In this document: positions 63,960 through 64,000 of the stretch, one piece after another
Layout: every line of letters starts with the position of its first letter
Numbering within the stretch: position 1 is the stretch's first letter
Assembly: GCF_000423405.1 (NCBI RefSeq)
Contig: NZ_AUHX01000004.1
Coordinates: forward strand, 186,001 to 250,000
Direction of reading: 5' to 3'
From: Mesonia mobilis DSM 19841
Lineage (GTDB): Bacteria; Bacteroidota; Bacteroidia; Flavobacteriales; Flavobacteriaceae
Length of the DNA: 64,000 nt
The notes under the pieces: model-generated
The model's input: the letters and a program-made list of their open reading frames with translations, nothing else
Told to the model about the DNA's origin: nothing
Database searches by the model: none
Translations under genes and position numbers: made by a program

Positions 63960-64000
63960 ATGAAAACATCTTTAAAACTCGAAGAACTTGCGATGCTATT
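63960..64000 (+). CDS. Start of a gene cut by the right edge (possible DUF4260 protein)
   Basis: Only 13 codons are seen (MKTSLKLEELAML). The LKLEELAML start is typical of DUF4260 membrane proteins, but the fragment is too short for more than a guess. Confidence 0.4.
   Translation, partial: MKTSLKLEELAML

Overview
The window looks like chromosomal DNA of a marine-type member of the Flavobacteriaceae (Bacteroidota). The genes point there: DUF4199, DUF2911, DUF4920 and DUF6268 proteins, a SecA of 1120 residues without a C-terminal zinc motif, a DnaJ with only two zinc motifs, and MeaB and PduO genes. So do the promoters, which carry the Bacteroidota -7 box TAnnTTTG; the clearest is TTG-N19-TATTTTTG at 27347-27376. 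No rRNA, tRNA, transposase or CRISPR array was seen.

Layout. (1) 1-12627, minus strand: one tightly packed capsule or exopolysaccharide operon. In order of transcription it encodes a Wza export lipoprotein, a Wzc tyrosine kinase, a UDP-sugar dehydrogenase, a UDP-sugar epimerase, Wzm and Wzt, a sulfotransferase, a DegT aminotransferase, an ATP-grasp/SDR fusion, a second sulfotransferase and a cut-off glycosyltransferase. The expected product is a sulfated, uronic-acid-containing surface polysaccharide. (2) 12739-15641: an ABC-F ATPase and a methyltransferase. (3) 14605-26429: a sea of dispersed intergenic repeats (families A to E, mostly hairpin-forming) with genes standing as islands. These are an orphan ABC ATPase, an MBOAT/SGNH acyltransferase pair whose MBOAT gene carries an in-frame amber codon, and the most interesting locus, at 22122-24695. 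(4) 26430-33682: cobalamin adenosyltransferase, DUF2795 protein, SecA and small membrane proteins. (5) 33804-36442: an ECF sigma / anti-sigma / surface-protein operon. (6) 36538-47389: Ohr, MeaB, a small glycan-modification operon (GT2, LpxB-N-like, ArnT-like), PAP2, MATE, a metalloprotease and a GH3-family enzyme. (7) 47922-64000: a sigma-54 regulator between outer-membrane barrels, a Na+-type ABC exporter, grpE-dnaJ, YceI, MnmD, IlvE, an Omp85-like protein and a cyclase-family enzyme.

The standout locus (22122-24695). An ECF-like sigma factor (22810-23604) overlaps by ATGA a Cas12f/TnpB-like protein (23601-24695). That protein has lost the recognisable RuvC acidic residues and ends before the zinc finger and RuvC-III. 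Directly upstream, on the same strand, lies a strongly structured segment (about 22493-22690): a 5' stem-loop, a stem with G-U wobbles that fixes the strand, a possible kissing-loop pseudoknot, and a repeat/anti-repeat-like second copy. Together they look like an RNA-guided transcription activator: nuclease-dead Cas12f, guide RNA and dedicated sigma factor. A divergent XRE regulator with an AGGACTATAGTCCT operator sits alongside. I recall reports of nuclease-dead Cas12f homologues working with ECF sigma factors in Bacteroidota; this locus appears to belong to that class or to be a close relative. The guide boundaries and target cannot be settled from this window.
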